Assembly (NCBI RefSeq): GCF_007748035.1
Contig: NZ_CP036278.1
Span: forward strand, 3,782,001 to 3,846,000
Direction of reading: 5' to 3'
DNA from: Aeoliella mucimassa
GTDB lineage: Bacteria; Planctomycetota; Planctomycetia; Pirellulales; Lacipirellulaceae
Length of the DNA: 64,000 bases
The translations under genes and the position numbers were made by a program. This document shows positions 63,470 to 64,000 of this stretch, piece by piece. Under the pieces are notes generated by a model. The model was not told the DNA's origin and searched no databases. It worked only from the letters and a program-made list of their open reading frames with translations. Each line of letters starts with the position of its first letter. The first letter of the stretch is position 1.

Positions 63470-64000
63470 CTAGCGTGGTCCAGGCGAGGTGGGAACCGAC
63501 TCGACGTACTCGTCGGCATTGGAAAGTCGTGTCGACATCTGGCGATAGACATCCTCCGAGACATCTTCGGTCAGATAGGTAACGCTACCATCGCCCATGC
63601 CGAAGTTCGCCCCACCAGGATGGCGACTGTTGAACCCGCAATGGGTGCGGGTTCCGGAGTTTTGAATCGATTCGCCCAACTCAGGGATCGTATTCAAAGG
63701 ATTCACCGTGGTTCGCATCGACGAGTTGCAACGATTGCCGTTCGACCAGATGTTGCTTGCGAGCAGGTCGCCGCTACCATCTTCGGCAAGGCGTCCATGA
63801 CCATCGACGGTTTCGCCAAAGAACATGGTATTCGATGTACCATCGGTAATTTCACGCAGCTTGATGCGTCGCACGTAGAAAAACACACCGGTGTTGTTCC
63901 ACTTGAGATCAAAGGCCTTGCCGCGTGGATCGGCTCGGTCATTGAACAATGGATCGGGACCGTTTGGAGGACCCACGTCGCCTGCGACGCCTGCGTAGCT
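63470..64000 (-). CDS. DUF1559 (H-x9-DG) protein, 5' part beyond the window
   Basis: Partial at its N-terminus: the frame is open to the window edge (YAGVAGDVGPPNGP is readable). It contains REITDGTSNTMFFGETV and ends with HPGGANFGMGDGSVTYL, the H-x9-DG motif that defines this planctomycete family. Full-length members begin with a type IV pilin-like N-methylation signal, which is not in view. The role is unknown, perhaps a pseudopilin of a type II secretion-like system. The lipoprotein gene follows 37 bases downstream. Confidence 0.93.
   Translation of the reverse strand, partial: SYAGVAGDVGPPNGPDPLFNDRADPRGKAFDLKWNNTGVFFYVRRIKLREITDGTSNTMFFGETVDGHGRLAEDGSGDLLASNIWSNGNRCNSSMRTTVNPLNTIPELGESIQNSGTRTHCGFNSRHPGGANFGMGDGSVTYLTEDVSEDVYRQMSTRLSNADEYVESVPTSPGPR

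Overview
The window looks like chromosomal DNA of a marine-type planctomycete, probably order Pirellulales. The signs are a DUF1559 (H-x9-DG) pseudopilin-like protein paired with a small carboxypeptidase-regulatory-like lipoprotein, secreted giant proteins ending in a dockerin-like repeat plus a PEP-CTERM tail (VPEP/VPES, membrane helix, basic end), a sulfatase with HEAT-like repeats, a GH16, a GH78, and few clear Shine-Dalgarno sites. No rRNA, tRNA or CRISPR array was seen.

Layout. (1) 1-14464, minus strand: an exopolysaccharide locus headed by a sigma-54-type activator, then Wzm/Wzt ABC export genes, GT4 and GT2 glycosyltransferases, a sulfotransferase, an O-antigen ligase/polymerase-like membrane protein, a CysE-like acetyltransferase and a Wzc-like chain-length protein; the last glycosyltransferase runs off the left edge. 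(2) 15120-18546, plus strand, divergent from the activator: a full dTDP-L-rhamnose pathway in three genes, with RfbB fused to an RfbC-like domain, then RfbA and RfbD. (3) 18557-30055, minus strand: secreted carbohydrate-active genes (GH16, sulfatase, lactonase-type beta-propeller, and a BNR-4/passenger-repeat/dockerin/PEP-CTERM giant). Two insertion sequences lie here: an IS630-type element with an A7 frameshift site, and an IS903-type element that splits the giant gene and is bounded by a perfect 9-bp target duplication. (4) 30259-38109, minus strand: an orphan receiver protein, a Bcr/CflA-type MFS pump, an aldo-keto reductase and a MarR-RND efflux operon. (5) 38517-47701, minus strand: a Bat-type operon (MoxR, DUF58, a membrane protein, two VWA proteins, a TPR protein, and a BatD-BatE-like fusion). 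(6) 48430-56796, plus strand: a tight YqiJ / flotillin / giant AAA+ ATPase set. (7) 56802-64000, minus strand: DUF1559 protein, lipoprotein, a BNR-4 giant likely to be a polysaccharide lyase, and a GH78 rhamnosidase.

How it fits together. The first 18.5 kb plausibly makes a rhamnose-containing, possibly sulfated exopolysaccharide and exports it by an ABC route. Regions 3 and 7 plausibly break down sulfated, rhamnose-containing polysaccharides outside the cytoplasm. The most unusual candidate system is the flotillin-giant ATPase trio, in which a membrane-scaffold protein and an OB-fold membrane partner are genetically tied to an 1843-residue AAA+ protein of unknown job. All functions are inferred from motifs read by eye; no database search was run.
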